From NCBI GenBank assembly GCA_026417115.1, contig JAOADW010000030.1:42189-106188 (forward strand): a stretch of DNA of 64,000 nt, written 5' to 3'. The notes under the pieces are model-generated. The model had not been told where the DNA came from and did not search any database. It saw only the letters and a program-made list of their open reading frames with translations. Position numbers and translations under genes: made by a program. Below are positions 43,425 through 53,530 of this stretch, piece by piece. Numbering within the stretch: the stretch's first letter is position 1; each line of letters opens with the position of its first letter. This DNA comes from Rhodocyclaceae bacterium (GTDB lineage Bacteria; Pseudomonadota; Gammaproteobacteria; Burkholderiales; Rhodocyclaceae).

Positions 43425-44798
43425 ATGATCGAGATTCGTGTTCCCGACATCGGCGATTTCAAGGACGTGCCGGTGATCGAAGTGTTGGTGCAAGCCGGCG
43501 ACGTCGTCCAGGCCGAGGACGCCTTGGTCACGCTCGAATCGGACAAGGCGACGATGGACGTGCCCGCGCCAGTGGCCGGCAAAATCGTCGAGGTGCTCGT
43601 CAAAGTGGGGGACAAGGTCTCCGAAGGCACGCCGATTGTGCGCTTGCTCGAAGACGCTTCGCAACCGCCGGCGCGAGAAGCGGCAGCGCCCGAGCCGCTG
43701 GCCACGCATACCTCTGTCCCTCCGTTGGTCGCCGCGCCTTCCGCAAACGCGCCGACTTCCCAGCCGCCGGCTTCGGCAGCCCAGGCGCCGGCGGGCGATT
43801 TTCGCCCCCAGGAGGCCGAGCCGACGACCCTGCCGCCCGCCGTGCGTTTGCCCACGCCCGCCGAAACGGTCGCTGCGCTCGATGGCGTCAAGCCTCACGC
43901 GAGCCCCTCGGTGCGGCGCTTGGCGCGTGTGCTCGGCGTCGATCTTGGGCGTGTGGTCGGAAGCGGCCCCAAGGGACGCATCCTCCGGGAAGACGTCGAG
44001 GCCTATGTGAAAGGCATCGTGACGGCGCAGCCAGCGCCCGCCAAACCGGAGGCGACGGGCTTTACGCTCGACCTTCCGCCCTGGCCGGAAGTCGATTTCG
44101 CCAAGTTCGGCCCTATCGAGGCGAGGCCGCTTAGCCGCATCCAGAAGATCTCTGGCCCCAATCTCGCGCGCAATTGGGTGATGATCCCGGCGGTGACCTA
44201 TCATGAAGAAAGCGACGTCACCGAACTCGAGGCGTTTCGACAGCAGCTCAATCGCGAGCACGAAAAGGCAGGCCTCAAGGTGACGATGCTCGCCTTCCTG
44301 ATCAAGGCTGCAGTGGTGGCGCTGCAGAAATATCCGGAACTCAACGCATCCTTGCAGGGCGAAAACCTCGTGCTCAAGCGCTATTGGCACATCGGTTTCG
44401 CCGCCGATACGCCGCAGGGGCTCGTCGTTCCCGTGCTCAGAGACGCCGACAAAAAAGGCGTGCTGGCCATCGCGGAGGAAACCGCGGCGCTTGCCCAGCG
44501 CGCGCGCGCGGGTAAGCTCTCGGCGGCCGAAATGCAGGGCGCGAGCTTCACCATCTCGTCGCTCGGTGGCATCGGCGGCACCGGTTTTTCACCCATCGTC
44601 AATGCTCCCGAGGTGGCCATCCTCGGCGTTTCGCGCGCCGCGATGAAACCCGTCTGGACTGGCCAGGAATTTTCGCCGCGGCTCATGCTACCGCTCTCCC
44701 TCACGGCCGATCACCGCGTCATCGACGGGGCGCTGGCGACGCGCTTTCTCGCCTTCCTGGCGCAATTGCTTGCCGATTTCCGCAGGGTGACGCTATGA
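43425..44798 (+). CDS. aceF: Pyruvate dehydrogenase E2, dihydrolipoamide acetyltransferase
   Basis: 457 residues. One lipoyl domain (about 1-75, lipoyl lysine in ESDKATMDV), a Pro/Ala linker, an E1/E3-binding domain ([34 protein letters not shown], about 155-195) and the acetyltransferase core with [15 protein letters not shown] at the active site. ATG 43425 is two bases after the aceE stop; a GTG two codons earlier is less likely. The lipoyl-domain DNA is nearly identical to that of lpd. ATGA overlap with lpd. Confidence 0.95.
   Translation: MIEIRVPDIGDFKDVPVIEVLVQAGDVVQAEDALVTLESDKATMDVPAPVAGKIVEVLVKVGDKVSEGTPIVRLLEDASQPPAREAAAPEPLATHTSVPPLVAAPSANAPTSQPPASAAQAPAGDFRPQEAEPTTLPPAVRLPTPAETVAALDGVKPHASPSVRRLARVLGVDLGRVVGSGPKGRILREDVEAYVKGIVTAQPAPAKPEATGFTLDLPPWPEVDFAKFGPIEARPLSRIQKISGPNLARNWVMIPAVTYHEESDVTELEAFRQQLNREHEKAGLKVTMLAFLIKAAVVALQKYPELNASLQGENLVLKRYWHIGFAADTPQGLVVPVLRDADKKGVLAIAEETAALAQRARAGKLSAAEMQGASFTISSLGGIGGTGFSPIVNAPEVAILGVSRAAMKPVWTGQEFSPRLMLPLSLTADHRVIDGALATRFLAFLAQLLADFRRVTL
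43443..43643 (+). repeat. Lipoyl-domain DNA repeat, copy in aceF
   Basis: 201 bases that differ at only 10 positions from 44819-45019 in lpd (counted by eye), with many silent positions kept the same. Confidence 0.9.
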
Positions 44799-46549
44799 GC
44801 CTCATCGACGTCAAGGTGCCCGACATCGGCGATTTCAAGGACGTGCCGGTGATCGAAGTGTTGGTGAAAGCCGGCGATGTCGTCCAGGCCGAAGACCCCT
44901 TGATCACGCTCGAATCGGACAAGGCGACGATGGACGTGCCCTCGCCAGTGGCCGGCAAAATCGTCGAGGTGCTCGTCAAAGTAGGGGACAAGGTCTCTGA
45001 AGGCGCGCCGATCGTGCGCCTGGATGCGCAGGCGGCAAGCCAAGCGCCCGCGAAAGCCCCGGCGGCTTCCCCGTTGGCCGCGCCTGCCGCAGCCGTGGGG
45101 AGTGCAGCACGAGCGGTCGATCTCATCGTGCTCGGCGGGGGGCCGGGCGGCTATTCGGCTGCCTTCCGCGCTGCGGATCTGGGGCTTAGGACGGCGATCG
45201 TCGAACGCTATCCGACGCTCGGCGGCGTTTGTCTTAACGTGGGCTGCATTCCATCGAAAGCGCTATTGCATGTCGCCGCCGCCATCGAGGAAGCTCGACA
45301 GCTTGCTTCCGCCGGCGTTTCTTTCGACGCCCCCCGCATCGATCTCGAGGCGTTGCGCCGTCACAAGGCAGGCATCGTCGCCAAGCTCACGGGGGGGCTT
45401 GCCGCCATGGCCAAGGCGCGCAATGTCGAGATCGTGCGCGGCTATGGCCATTTTCTCGATGCGCACCATCTCGAGATCGAAGAAACGACGGGAAGCGGCC
45501 AGGAAAAGACGGGCAAGAAAAGCGTGCTGCGGTTTGAGCGCTGCATCATCGCCGCGGGTTCTTCTGCCGTGCGGCTACCCGTTCTGCCCGAGGATGCGCG
45601 CATCATCGACGCCACGGGCGCCCTGGCGCTGCCCTTTGCGCCCGAGAGGATGCTCGTGATCGGGGGCGGCATCATCGGCCTGGAAATGGCCACCGTCTAT
45701 GCTTCCCTAGGCGCGCGCATCGATCTCGTCGAGCTCACCGAAAGCTTGATGGCGGGCGCCGACCGGGACGCCGTCAAGGTCTGGGAAAAGACGAACCGAG
45801 CGCGGTTTGCGCACATCTGGCTAGAAACCCGCGTCGCCGCCGTGGATGCGAAGCCCGATGGACTGTGGGTGCATTTCGCAGGCGAACATGCGCCGCGCGA
45901 CCCCCAACGCTACGATTTGATCCTGCAGGCGGCCGGTCGCACGCCCAATGGCAAAAAGATCGATGCCGAGAAAGCAGGCGTTTTCGTCGATGAGCGGGGA
46001 TACATTCCCGTCGATGCCCAGATGCGCACGAATGTCCCGCATATCTTCGCCATCGGCGACATCGTCGGGGTGCCCATGCTCGCGCACAAGGCCGTGCATC
46101 AAGGCCATGTGGCGGCAGAGGCTGCCGCCGGGCATCGCGCGCATTTCGACGCCCTGGTGATCCCGAGCGTCGCCTATACCCACCCCGAAGTCGCCTGGGT
46201 GGGGCTTAGCGAAGACGAGGCGAGACGACAAGGACGTGCGGTCGACGTGGCGAAGTTCCCGTGGGCGGCCTCCGGCCGTGCGCTCGCGATGGGCGCCGAA
46301 GCTGGCTTCACGAAGCTTTTGTTCGATGCAAAGACCCGTCGCATCGTCGGCGGCGTCATCGTCGGCCCGAGCGCAGGCGACTTGATCGGCGAAATAGCCT
46401 TGGCCATCGAAATGGGCGCGGATGCGGAGGACATTGGCCAGACCATCCACCCCCATCCGACGCTCGCTGAAACGATCGGCCTGGCGGCTGAGGTTGCACA
46501 AGGGTGTTGCACCGACCTGCCGCCGACTAAGAAACGGGTGGCAGGTTAG
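44795..46549 (+). CDS. lpd: Dihydrolipoamide dehydrogenase (E3) with N-terminal lipoyl domain
   Basis: 584 residues: lipoyl domain (about 1-76, ESDKATMDV), Ala/Pro linker, then flavoprotein disulfide reductase. Seen: FAD loop [19 protein letters not shown], redox pair [18 protein letters not shown] loop [37 protein letters not shown] and the catalytic His-Glu pair HPHPTLAET. Regenerates lipoamide for the complex, reducing NAD. Lipoyl-bearing E3 is known in several betaproteobacteria. ATGA start overlap with aceF. Confidence 0.95.
   Translation: MSLIDVKVPDIGDFKDVPVIEVLVKAGDVVQAEDPLITLESDKATMDVPSPVAGKIVEVLVKVGDKVSEGAPIVRLDAQAASQAPAKAPAASPLAAPAAAVGSAARAVDLIVLGGGPGGYSAAFRAADLGLRTAIVERYPTLGGVCLNVGCIPSKALLHVAAAIEEARQLASAGVSFDAPRIDLEALRRHKAGIVAKLTGGLAAMAKARNVEIVRGYGHFLDAHHLEIEETTGSGQEKTGKKSVLRFERCIIAAGSSAVRLPVLPEDARIIDATGALALPFAPERMLVIGGGIIGLEMATVYASLGARIDLVELTESLMAGADRDAVKVWEKTNRARFAHIWLETRVAAVDAKPDGLWVHFAGEHAPRDPQRYDLILQAAGRTPNGKKIDAEKAGVFVDERGYIPVDAQMRTNVPHIFAIGDIVGVPMLAHKAVHQGHVAAEAAAGHRAHFDALVIPSVAYTHPEVAWVGLSEDEARRQGRAVDVAKFPWAASGRALAMGAEAGFTKLLFDAKTRRIVGGVIVGPSAGDLIGEIALAIEMGADAEDIGQTIHPHPTLAETIGLAAEVAQGCCTDLPPTKKRVAG
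44819..45019 (+). repeat. Lipoyl-domain DNA repeat, copy in lpd
   Basis: Second copy of the 201-base lipoyl segment, 10 differences from the aceF copy. Confidence 0.9.
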
Positions 46550-46607
46550 CGCGAGCCCTCGAGGAGCTTGCTTTCGACATCGGCGTTTTGCGGACCAAGG
46601 AGGATCG

Positions 46608-47279
46608 ATGACCCAAGACGAACTCAAGCGTAAGGTGGCGGCTGCCGCTGCTCACTATGTCGCCGAGCAAGTGCCCGCTGGCGGCATCATCGGCGTGGGC
46701 ACTGGCTCTACGGCTAATTGTTTCATCGACGAACTGGCCAAGATCAAGGATCGCATCGCAGCCGCCGTGGCGAGCTCGGAAGCGACGAAGAACCGCCTCT
46801 TGGCGCAGGGCATCTCTGTCGTGGATTTGAACGAGGTCGCCTCTCTACCCGTTTATGTCGATGGCGCCGACGAGATCACGGAGCGTTTGGCGATGATCAA
46901 GGGGGGCGGCGGCGCATTGACACGCGAGAAAATCGTCGCCGCCGTGGCGGATTGCTTCGTTTGCATCTGTGACGAAACGAAGCTCGTGAAAAAGCTCGGC
47001 AAGTTTCCGCTGCCCGTCGAAGTCATCCCAATGGCGCGCGCCTATGTCGCGCGCGAAATCCGCAAACTCGGCGGCGAGCCTCGGCTGCGCGAAGGTTTCG
47101 TCACCGACAACGGCAACGTGATTCTCGATGTCCATGGCCTCGACATCGACGATCCGGTGGCGCTGGAAAGCGAACTCAATCAGCTCGTCGGCGTCGTCAC
47201 CAATGGGCTTTTCGCGCGTCGCGGCGCCGATCTGCTGCTTTTGGCGACCGCCGACGGCGTACGACGCATCGCGCGCTGA
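46608..47279 (+). CDS. rpiA: Ribose-5-phosphate isomerase A
   Basis: 223 residues. Interconverts ribose-5-P and ribulose-5-P in the pentose phosphate and Calvin cycles. Seen: [46 protein letters not shown] and [15 protein letters not shown], all RpiA signatures. Start ATG 46608 with AAGGAGGATCG before it; the open frame upstream is lpd shadow. 58 bases after lpd, so it may be read through from the PDH operon. In an autotroph it serves RuBP regeneration. Confidence 0.96.
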   Translation: MTQDELKRKVAAAAAHYVAEQVPAGGIIGVGTGSTANCFIDELAKIKDRIAAAVASSEATKNRLLAQGISVVDLNEVASLPVYVDGADEITERLAMIKGGGGALTREKIVAAVADCFVCICDETKLVKKLGKFPLPVEVIPMARAYVAREIRKLGGEPRLREGFVTDNGNVILDVHGLDIDDPVALESELNQLVGVVTNGLFARRGADLLLLATADGVRRIAR

Positions 47280-47361
47280 GGCCCGGCGTCATCGAAATGT
47301 CAAAATTTCCGTCTATCATCGGAAGATTCAAAGCCCCATGCCAGAGAGGAGAACATCGATC

Positions 47362-48066
47362 ATGCCCGCCCACACGCTGAAACAATTCGATGCCGAACTC
47401 GAACAGATTCGCGGCAAGGTCTTGCAGCTCGGCGGCATCGTCGAGCGGCAGATCGACTCGGCGATGCGGGCGCTGGGGAGCGGCGACCTCCTCCTTTGCG
47501 AGCAAGTGATCAATGCCGACCACGAGGTCAATCGCTTGGAAGTCGAGCTCGATGAAGCCTGCGCGCATGTAATCGCACGCCACCAGCCAGCGGCGATCGA
47601 CCTCAGGATGCTGATGACGGTGATCAAGACGATTACCGATCTCGAGCGCATCGGGGACGAGGCCAAGAAGATCGCGAAGCAGGCGCGCGCGCTCCATACG
47701 AGCGACATGACGTTCGTGCCGAAGATCGAGCTTCGGCACGCGGCAGACGTGGTGATCGGCATGTTGCGCCAGTCGCTCGACGCCTTTGCGCGCGTCGATA
47801 GCTCGGTGGCGACCGAGGTCGCGCGCCGCGACAAGGAAGTCGATGCCGAGTTCAAGGCCACGATGCGGCAATTGATCAGCTTCATGATCGAAGATCCGCG
47901 CACGATCTCGCGTGCGCTCGAGCTTTTGTTCATCGCCAAGTCGATCGAACGCATCGGCGATCATGCGAAGAACATCTCCGAATACGTCGTCTACATGGAG
48001 AAGGGGCGCGATGTGCGCCATCTCGGCCTGGAAGGACTCGAGCGGGAGGTCACGGCGAAGGAATGA
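47362..48066 (+). CDS. phoU: Phosphate signalling protein PhoU
   Basis: 234 residues. Two three-helix repeats, each with the E/D-xxx-D metal motif: TDLERIGDEAKKIAK and KSIERIGDHAKNISEYVV. Represses the PhoR/PhoB response together with the Pst transporter. Start set at ATG 47362, GAGGAGA about 10 bases before; ATG 47338 is possible but lacks a site. No pst or phoBR genes in the window. A weak TATCAT -10 candidate lies at 47314-47319. Ends 4 bases from the stop of the opposite endonuclease gene. Confidence 0.94.
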   Translation: MPAHTLKQFDAELEQIRGKVLQLGGIVERQIDSAMRALGSGDLLLCEQVINADHEVNRLEVELDEACAHVIARHQPAAIDLRMLMTVIKTITDLERIGDEAKKIAKQARALHTSDMTFVPKIELRHAADVVIGMLRQSLDAFARVDSSVATEVARRDKEVDAEFKATMRQLISFMIEDPRTISRALELLFIAKSIERIGDHAKNISEYVVYMEKGRDVRHLGLEGLEREVTAKE

Positions 48067-48070
48067 CGGG

Positions 48071-48655
48071 CTAGAACGCGTCCTGCTGGCCGCGCCTTGG
48101 CGAAGACGGTCTCCGCCATGTCATGAGAATGGCAAAGGCGTCGGAGAGCTGGCCTCCATAAGGGGCAATCCACGCCGGAGGAGACTCTGCCGGGAAGGAC
48201 AGCCAGTAGGTGTCGGTCCCCTCTCTGCCAGCGTGTTGAGGCGTATGCCCAATCACATATTCATGCAACACTATTTTGGGGATTACCCAGCACTGTGCAA
48301 GGAAAGGGGAAACGCCCAGGCATATGATGAATTCATAGTTCTGGTTGCGTATCTGTTGGAATGTGTAAGCGCCACTTTCCCAAAGCGTGGAAAATTTGAT
48401 TTCGACGCGCCGCCCCTCGATGATCAGATCGGCTTGGGAATCAGGGGAGTCTTCGACCTCCAGGAGCAGCTCACGGCAGCAGCCTGCGATCAATTGTTCG
48501 CCGACCTTCCCTCGTTGTCGCGAAGGTAATGTGCGAATCCAGGCAAAAGGGCTCCCCAGCCACGGATCGTCTTCTTTGTTTTTTAGATAATCGTTGCGGA
48601 GGGTATCGGCAAGTGTTGCGAGCAACTGCCCTGCCGGGGTCTCTAGGGAGCTCAT
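48071..48655 (-). CDS. Type II restriction endonuclease (PD-(D/E)xK)
   Basis: 194 residues. Seen: RQRGKVGEQLIAG with Glu53, then SQADLIIEGRRVEIKFS giving Asp76 and Glu85-Ile-Lys87, a PD-(D/E)xK nuclease core, followed by WESGAYTFQQIRNQNYEFII typical of such endonucleases. The specificity cannot be told. The start ATG 48655 shares ATGA with the methyltransferase stop, the usual tight R-M coupling. Base composition is visibly more AT-rich than the neighbours, in line with horizontal origin. Confidence 0.82.
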   Translation of the reverse strand: MSSLETPAGQLLATLADTLRNDYLKNKEDDPWLGSPFAWIRTLPSRQRGKVGEQLIAGCCRELLLEVEDSPDSQADLIIEGRRVEIKFSTLWESGAYTFQQIRNQNYEFIICLGVSPFLAQCWVIPKIVLHEYVIGHTPQHAGREGTDTYWLSFPAESPPAWIAPYGGQLSDAFAILMTWRRPSSPRRGQQDAF

Positions 48656-49584
48656 GATCCGAGGGCGGTCGCAGAAAATAAATCGGCTTGCGTGGCAGCC
48701 GTCAGAGCCTCTTGTGGAGGCATGAAGCCAACCCATTCGATGCCGTCGATGGCGGCAAAGCGCTTGGCCATCACCGCGAGCGCTTCGGGATTGTTATCGA
48801 CGAGAATGAAGCGCCGTCCGAGCTCGTGCGCGGCGATGCCGGTGGTGCCGGAGCCCGCGAAAAAGTCGAGCACGAGGTCTCCCGGCCGGGAAGAGGCCTG
48901 GAGGATGCGACGCAGAATGCCGAGTGGCTTCTGGGTAGGGTAGCCGGTTTTTTCTTTGCCGTTCGTGGGCACGATGGTATGCCACCAGACGTCGGTGGGG
49001 AGTTTCCCGCGTGCGGCCTTTTCTGCGCCGACGAGGCCGGGCGCCATGTAGGGGATGCGCTCGATTTCCTCATAATTGAACACGTAGCGCTGCGGATCCT
49101 TTGCGTACCACAGGATGTTGTCATGCTTGGCGGGCCAACGATTCTTCGGCCGCCCGCCATAGTCATAGGCCCAGATGATTTCGTTGAGGAAACACGCCCG
49201 TCCGAAGATCTGATCGAGCAACAGCTTGCAGTAATGGACTTCGCGATAATCGATGTGGAAATAGAGCGAGCCGTGCGGCGCCAGCACGCGATAAGCTTCC
49301 TTTAGACGCGGCTCGAGAAAGTCGAGGTAGTCGTCGAAGATGTCGGAAAAGCGCTTGCTGCCGAGCGCGATGGTGCGGTAACGCTTGCCCTGAAAGCCGA
49401 CGCGATCTCCGTCCTCCGTCGAGACGGCCTGGATTTGCGTGCGCGCTTGCACCTTGCCCGTGTTGAAAGGGGGATCGATGTAGATCAGATCGATGCTTCC
49501 CGCGGGCAGCGTGCGCAAGACTTCGAGGTTGTCCGCGAGATGGATGCGGCCTACGGCCGGAAGCTTATGCGCGGGGAGGGACAT
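48652..49584 (-). CDS. Adenine-type DNA methyltransferase, beta class
   Basis: 310 residues. Motif IV first ([11 protein letters not shown]), a target-recognition region ([40 protein letters not shown]), then the SAM motif [18 protein letters not shown] near the C-terminus: the beta-class order. DPPF favours N6-adenine methylation, though N4-cytosine is possible. Its start at 49584 overlaps the end of yggX by 20 bases. Pairs with the endonuclease downstream. Confidence 0.9.
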   Translation of the reverse strand: MSLPAHKLPAVGRIHLADNLEVLRTLPAGSIDLIYIDPPFNTGKVQARTQIQAVSTEDGDRVGFQGKRYRTIALGSKRFSDIFDDYLDFLEPRLKEAYRVLAPHGSLYFHIDYREVHYCKLLLDQIFGRACFLNEIIWAYDYGGRPKNRWPAKHDNILWYAKDPQRYVFNYEEIERIPYMAPGLVGAEKAARGKLPTDVWWHTIVPTNGKEKTGYPTQKPLGILRRILQASSRPGDLVLDFFAGSGTTGIAAHELGRRFILVDNNPEALAVMAKRFAAIDGIEWVGFMPPQEALTAATQADLFSATALGS

Positions 49585-49837
49585 AACCCTGGACGCGATC
49601 GGCCCCGGCGCCGAAAAAGTGCTTTTCGACTTGCTCCATCAAATACTTGCGATGCTGGGGATCGGCGAGATTCAAACGGTTTTCGTTGATGATCATGGTC
49701 TGCAAGCGCAGCCATTGTTGCCAGGCTTCTTTGGAGACGTTTTCGAAGATGCGCTTGCCGAGTTCTCCCGGCAAAGGAGGAAAGTCGAGGCCTTCGGCTT
49801 CGCGGCCGAGCTTGATGCAATGGACGATGCGCGGCAT
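49565..49837 (-). CDS. yggX: Iron-trafficking/oxidative-damage protection protein YggX
   Basis: 90 residues, full length. Seen: [39 protein letters not shown] and [20 protein letters not shown], the family core. Protects iron-sulfur clusters from oxidation. It comes 53 bases after argA on the same strand. Its last 20 bases overlap the start of the methyltransferase gene, so the R-M pair seems to have attached to its 3' end. Confidence 0.96.
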   Translation of the reverse strand: MPRIVHCIKLGREAEGLDFPPLPGELGKRIFENVSKEAWQQWLRLQTMIINENRLNLADPQHRKYLMEQVEKHFFGAGADRVQGYVPPRA

Positions 49838-49890
49838 GGTGATGTCTCGTCGAATGAGTGGTTGGGGTCGAATCGTAAAAGTCTACTACA

Positions 49891-51228
49891 CTATTTCCCG
49901 AGCTCTTTGACGAATACTTTCGAGCGTCGGCGTGGGTTGTAGAGTTCTTTCCGGAGAGACGGCAAAGCCTCGCGCGTGGTTTCCACGAAACCGCGCTCGA
50001 TGAACCAATGCGCGGCACGCGTCGTGAGCACGAACAGGCGGTTGAGTTTGTGACGACGCGCGAGCTGCTCGATATGGGCGCGCAGACGGTCGCCGAACCC
50101 CATTTCGCGATATTCGGGCGCGACGACGAGGCAAGCGAGTTCGCCCGCGCGCTCATCGGGATAGAGGTAGAGCGCTGCGCAACCGACGACGACGCCGTCG
50201 CGCTCGAGCACGCTGAAGCGATCGATTTCCATTTCCAGACGCTCGCGACCACGCCGAATCAAGGTGCCATCGGCTTCCAGCGGCGCGATCAGCGAAAGCA
50301 GCGCGGGGATGTCGGCGATGGCCGCGGGGCGGATGCGCTCGAGGGGCTCTTGCGTGAGCACGGTGCCGACGCCATCGCGCGTGAATAATTCGATGAGCAT
50401 GGCGCCGTCTTGGCGGCGATCGAGGAAGTGGACGCGGCCGGGCATGCGTCGGACGGCGCGGAGTGCGGCTGGCAGCACGCGCGCCACCTCGGGCGCCTGT
50501 TTGATGCGTCGCGTGAGCAGTTTCTCGCCTTCCTCGGCGGTCAGCGCGCTGATCAGGCGGCCTTGGCGGTCGAGAAGTCCCGGGGCGGCGCAGAGAAAGA
50601 TCAGTTTGTCGGCGGCGATCGCCACGGCGACGGCCTCGGCGACTTCTTCCCAGGCCAGATTGAAGAGCTCGCCCGAGGGGGAGGCGCCAATCGGCGAGAT
50701 GAGGACGACGTTTTCCTGCGCGAGATCCGCCTTGATTTCTTCGGCGATGACATTGCGCACGGCGCCGGTGTATTGGTAGTCGATGCCATCGACGACGCCG
50801 ATGGGCTTCGCGGAAATGAAATTGCCGCCGGTCACGCGCAGGAAGCCGCCGGCCAATGGCGTGTTCGGCAGCCCTTGGGAGAGCATCGCTTCGATCTCGA
50901 TGCGCGTGGCGCCGATTGCCCGCTTCACGCATTCGAGCGTGGGGGCGTCGGTGATGCGCAGGCCCTTGTGAAAGCGCGGGGTGAGTCCGCGTGCGGACAT
51001 CTCGGCATCGATTTGCGGGCGAGCGCCATGCACCAACACCAGCCCGATGCCCATGCTATCGAGTAGGGCAATGTCATGGATCAGAGCCTGTGCGCGCGCG
51101 CGATCTTCGAGGATTTCGCCGCCGAAGGCGATCACGAAGCTCTTGCCGCGAAAGGCATGAATATAGGGCGCGGCTTGCCGCACCCAGCTGACGATGCGGG
51201 GATCGGTCGTTTCGCTGCCCGCGCTCAT
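49891..51228 (-). CDS. argA: Amino-acid N-acetyltransferase (N-acetylglutamate synthase)
   Basis: 445 residues: N-terminal amino-acid-kinase-like domain (FVIAFGGEILED, LVLVHGARPQIDAEM, LISPIGASPSGELFNL) that binds arginine as inhibitor, and a C-terminal GNAT domain (CLVVAPEYREMGFGDRLRAHI) for acetyl transfer to glutamate. First step of arginine synthesis. Start ATG 51228 shares ATGA with the polyphosphate transferase stop; codons upstream are shadow. Confidence 0.95.
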   Translation of the reverse strand: MSAGSETTDPRIVSWVRQAAPYIHAFRGKSFVIAFGGEILEDRARAQALIHDIALLDSMGIGLVLVHGARPQIDAEMSARGLTPRFHKGLRITDAPTLECVKRAIGATRIEIEAMLSQGLPNTPLAGGFLRVTGGNFISAKPIGVVDGIDYQYTGAVRNVIAEEIKADLAQENVVLISPIGASPSGELFNLAWEEVAEAVAVAIAADKLIFLCAAPGLLDRQGRLISALTAEEGEKLLTRRIKQAPEVARVLPAALRAVRRMPGRVHFLDRRQDGAMLIELFTRDGVGTVLTQEPLERIRPAAIADIPALLSLIAPLEADGTLIRRGRERLEMEIDRFSVLERDGVVVGCAALYLYPDERAGELACLVVAPEYREMGFGDRLRAHIEQLARRHKLNRLFVLTTRAAHWFIERGFVETTREALPSLRKELYNPRRRSKVFVKELGK

Positions 51229-52727
51229 CGCTTGTTCCTCGCGCGGCCGTCGAGCGCAGCTTCCAAGCGCTTGCAAAGTGTCTGCAATACCATGACGCGG
51301 GAATAACGCTTATCGTTCGATGGCACCAGTGTCCAAGGCACTGCTCCCGTGCTTGTGCGCTCGATCATGTCGCAGACGGCGCGGTGATAGGCGTCCCATT
51401 TCTCGCGATTGCGCCAGTCTTCGTCGGTGATCTTGAAGCGCTTGTAGGGGGTTTCGGCGCGCGCCTGGAAACGCGCCAGCTGTTCGTCTTTGCTGATGTG
51501 CAGCCAGAATTTGACCACGATGACGCCGGCTGAGACCAGTTCGTGTTCGAAATCATTGATCTCGGCGTAGGCGCGCAGCCAATCGGCCTCGCTGCAAAAG
51601 CCTTCGACGCGCTCGACGAGTACGCGCCCATACCACGAACGGTCGAAGATGGTGACGCGCCCGATTCTTGGCACGTGTCGCCAGAAGCGCCATAGATAGG
51701 GCTGTGCGCGTTCCTCATCGCTGGGTGCGGCGATGGGTACGATCTGGTAATCGCGCGCATCCATCGCGGCGGCGACGCGCCGGATCGCCCCGCCTTTGCC
51801 AGCGGCATCGACGCCTTCGAAAACGCAGACGAGGGCATGATGCTTCTTGAAGCGTGGGCGACGGATGAGCTCGGCGAGGCGGCCTTGCCAGCGTGCGAGT
51901 TGATCTTCGTAGTCCTTGGCGCTCAGTTTCTTGCTTAGATCGAGTTCCGTGAGGACGTCACGCCCATCGATGTCGTAGCGCAATACGGGTGCGACAGGTG
52001 TCGTCAGTTTTTCGCTTTGCGAGAGCTTGGTGCGCATGGCGTCGAGGATGGTTTTTCCCGTCGCGATGGCGCGGTAGTGATCGTCTTCGCCTTCGATGAC
52101 GATCCACGGCGCCCAGGGCGTGTTGGTGGTGCGCAAGACGTGGCCAGCCACCTCGATCAGCCGGTCGTAGGTCTTCAGGCGTTCCCAGTTCCATTGGGTC
52201 ACGCGCCAGGCGGTGCGGGGGTCCTTTTCCAGGGCTTTCAGGCGGCGCTTCTGCGCCTTCTTCGAAAGATAGAACCAGAATTTCAGGATCAATGCGCCTT
52301 CATTGACCAGCATTTGCTCGAAACGGTTGATCTGGTCGATGCGCTGATCGAGTTCGGCTCTCGACATCTGGCCCTCGATGCTGGCCTGGATAGGGATCGA
52401 ATACCAAGAGCCCGCGAAGATGCCGATGCGACCTTTGGGTGGCAAGGCGCGCCAATAACGCCACATGAAGGGGCGCATGCGCTCTTCGTCGGTAGGGGCG
52501 GAAAACGCCAGCGTCGAAAGGTAGCGGGGATCCATCCATTCATAGAGCAGATTGATGGTTTCTCCCTTGCCGGCGCCATCATGCCCCGAAATGAGAATGA
52601 TCACCGGATGGCGCGCGCTTTCCTTGAGATCGTATTGCGCGTCGAGGAGATCGGCACGCAGCTGCGGCACGAGTTCGCGATAGGTTTTCTTGTCGATTTT
52701 GTGGCCGAGTTCAGCGGTCTCGAACAT
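51225..52727 (-). CDS. pap: Polyphosphate:AMP phosphotransferase (two PPK2 domains)
   Basis: 500 residues with two fused PPK2 domains, the class II layout that phosphorylates AMP to ADP using polyphosphate. Seen: Walker A SGHDGAGKGE (domain 1, about 48) and EGVDAAGKGG (domain 2, about 305), lid/Asp motifs GIFAGSWYSIPI and IFDRSWYGRVLVERV. In domain 1 the usual RSWY arginine is replaced (AGSWY), so domain 2 is the likely catalytic one. ATGA to argA; overlaps rsmE by 17 bases at its start. Restores ADP from AMP, useful where APS reduction consumes AMP. Confidence 0.94.
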   Translation of the reverse strand: MFETAELGHKIDKKTYRELVPQLRADLLDAQYDLKESARHPVIILISGHDGAGKGETINLLYEWMDPRYLSTLAFSAPTDEERMRPFMWRYWRALPPKGRIGIFAGSWYSIPIQASIEGQMSRAELDQRIDQINRFEQMLVNEGALILKFWFYLSKKAQKRRLKALEKDPRTAWRVTQWNWERLKTYDRLIEVAGHVLRTTNTPWAPWIVIEGEDDHYRAIATGKTILDAMRTKLSQSEKLTTPVAPVLRYDIDGRDVLTELDLSKKLSAKDYEDQLARWQGRLAELIRRPRFKKHHALVCVFEGVDAAGKGGAIRRVAAAMDARDYQIVPIAAPSDEERAQPYLWRFWRHVPRIGRVTIFDRSWYGRVLVERVEGFCSEADWLRAYAEINDFEHELVSAGVIVVKFWLHISKDEQLARFQARAETPYKRFKITDEDWRNREKWDAYHRAVCDMIERTSTGAVPWTLVPSNDKRYSRVMVLQTLCKRLEAALDGRARNKR

Positions 52728-53487
52728 GATCGTCGTCCTCGCGAAAGTCGCCCCAAAGCGCCTGCATGACGGCGAGGGCAGCGGCGCCCGCGGTCTCCGT
52801 GCGCAAGATACGCGGGCCGAGCTTGACTGGACGAAAGCCTACGCCCCAGGCTGCGCGCATTTCATCGCGGTGGAATCCTCCCTCGGGGCCGATCAGCAGC
52901 CATACCTCTTGTTGCGGCGGAGAAATTCCTGCCAGAGGCTCTTCCGCCGCCGGATCGAGCACGAGTTTCATGGCCTGTGCAGTGCGTGCACCGGCGAGAA
53001 AATCGGCAAGCGGCAAAAGCGGCTGCACGGCAGGGATGCGATTGCGGCCGCACTGCGCGCAAGCAGCCGTGGCCACGGCTTGCCAATGAGAAAGCCTTTT
53101 TTGCATGCGTTCCGCCGAGAGTCTGACCACGCTGCGTTGAGCGACGACGGGTTGGATCGCGGCAGCCCCGAGCTCGACCGCCTTTTCCACGATCCAATCC
53201 ATTTTGTCGGCGGACTCAGGCAGGGCCTGAACGAGCGTTACGGCAAGAGGAGATTCGTGCTCGATGGGGCAATGATCGAGAACCTCGACATGCCCACTGC
53301 CTTGCGGGCCGACCTTGCGCAGGCGCGCGCGCCATTGCCCGCCTTTGCCATCGAAAAGAATGATCTCATCGCCTGCCTTGAGGCGCAAGACGCGCACCGC
53401 ATGATGGGCGACCTCGTCGGGCAACGCAAAACGCGCGCCGGGCGCAAGGCGCGCATGGCTGGAAGGGCAAAAGAAGCGCGGTATCAT
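52711..53487 (-). CDS. rsmE: 16S rRNA (uracil1498-N3)-methyltransferase
   Basis: 258 residues, SPOUT-fold enzyme. Seen: HAVRVLRLKAGDEIILFDGK (N-terminal PUA-like), LVQALPESADKMDWIVEKAV, the knot motifs WLLIGPEGGFHRDEM and LGPRILRTETAGAAAL. Start ATG 53487; the upstream open frame belongs to the opposite gene. Overlaps pap by 17 bases; divergent from the DUF748 gene 43 bases away. Confidence 0.95.
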   Translation of the reverse strand: MIPRFFCPSSHARLAPGARFALPDEVAHHAVRVLRLKAGDEIILFDGKGGQWRARLRKVGPQGSGHVEVLDHCPIEHESPLAVTLVQALPESADKMDWIVEKAVELGAAAIQPVVAQRSVVRLSAERMQKRLSHWQAVATAACAQCGRNRIPAVQPLLPLADFLAGARTAQAMKLVLDPAAEEPLAGISPPQQEVWLLIGPEGGFHRDEMRAAWGVGFRPVKLGPRILRTETAGAAALAVMQALWGDFREDDDHVRDR

Positions 53488-53530
53488 GACGCAGATTATT
53501 TCATGCTCTCCTCGCCGCGTGCTAGCCATC

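Noticed and set aside
47297..47314. Pho-box-like TGTC repeats upstream of phoU
   Set aside because: The half sites are 12 bases apart rather than 11 and the second matches poorly, so a PhoB site is not supported.
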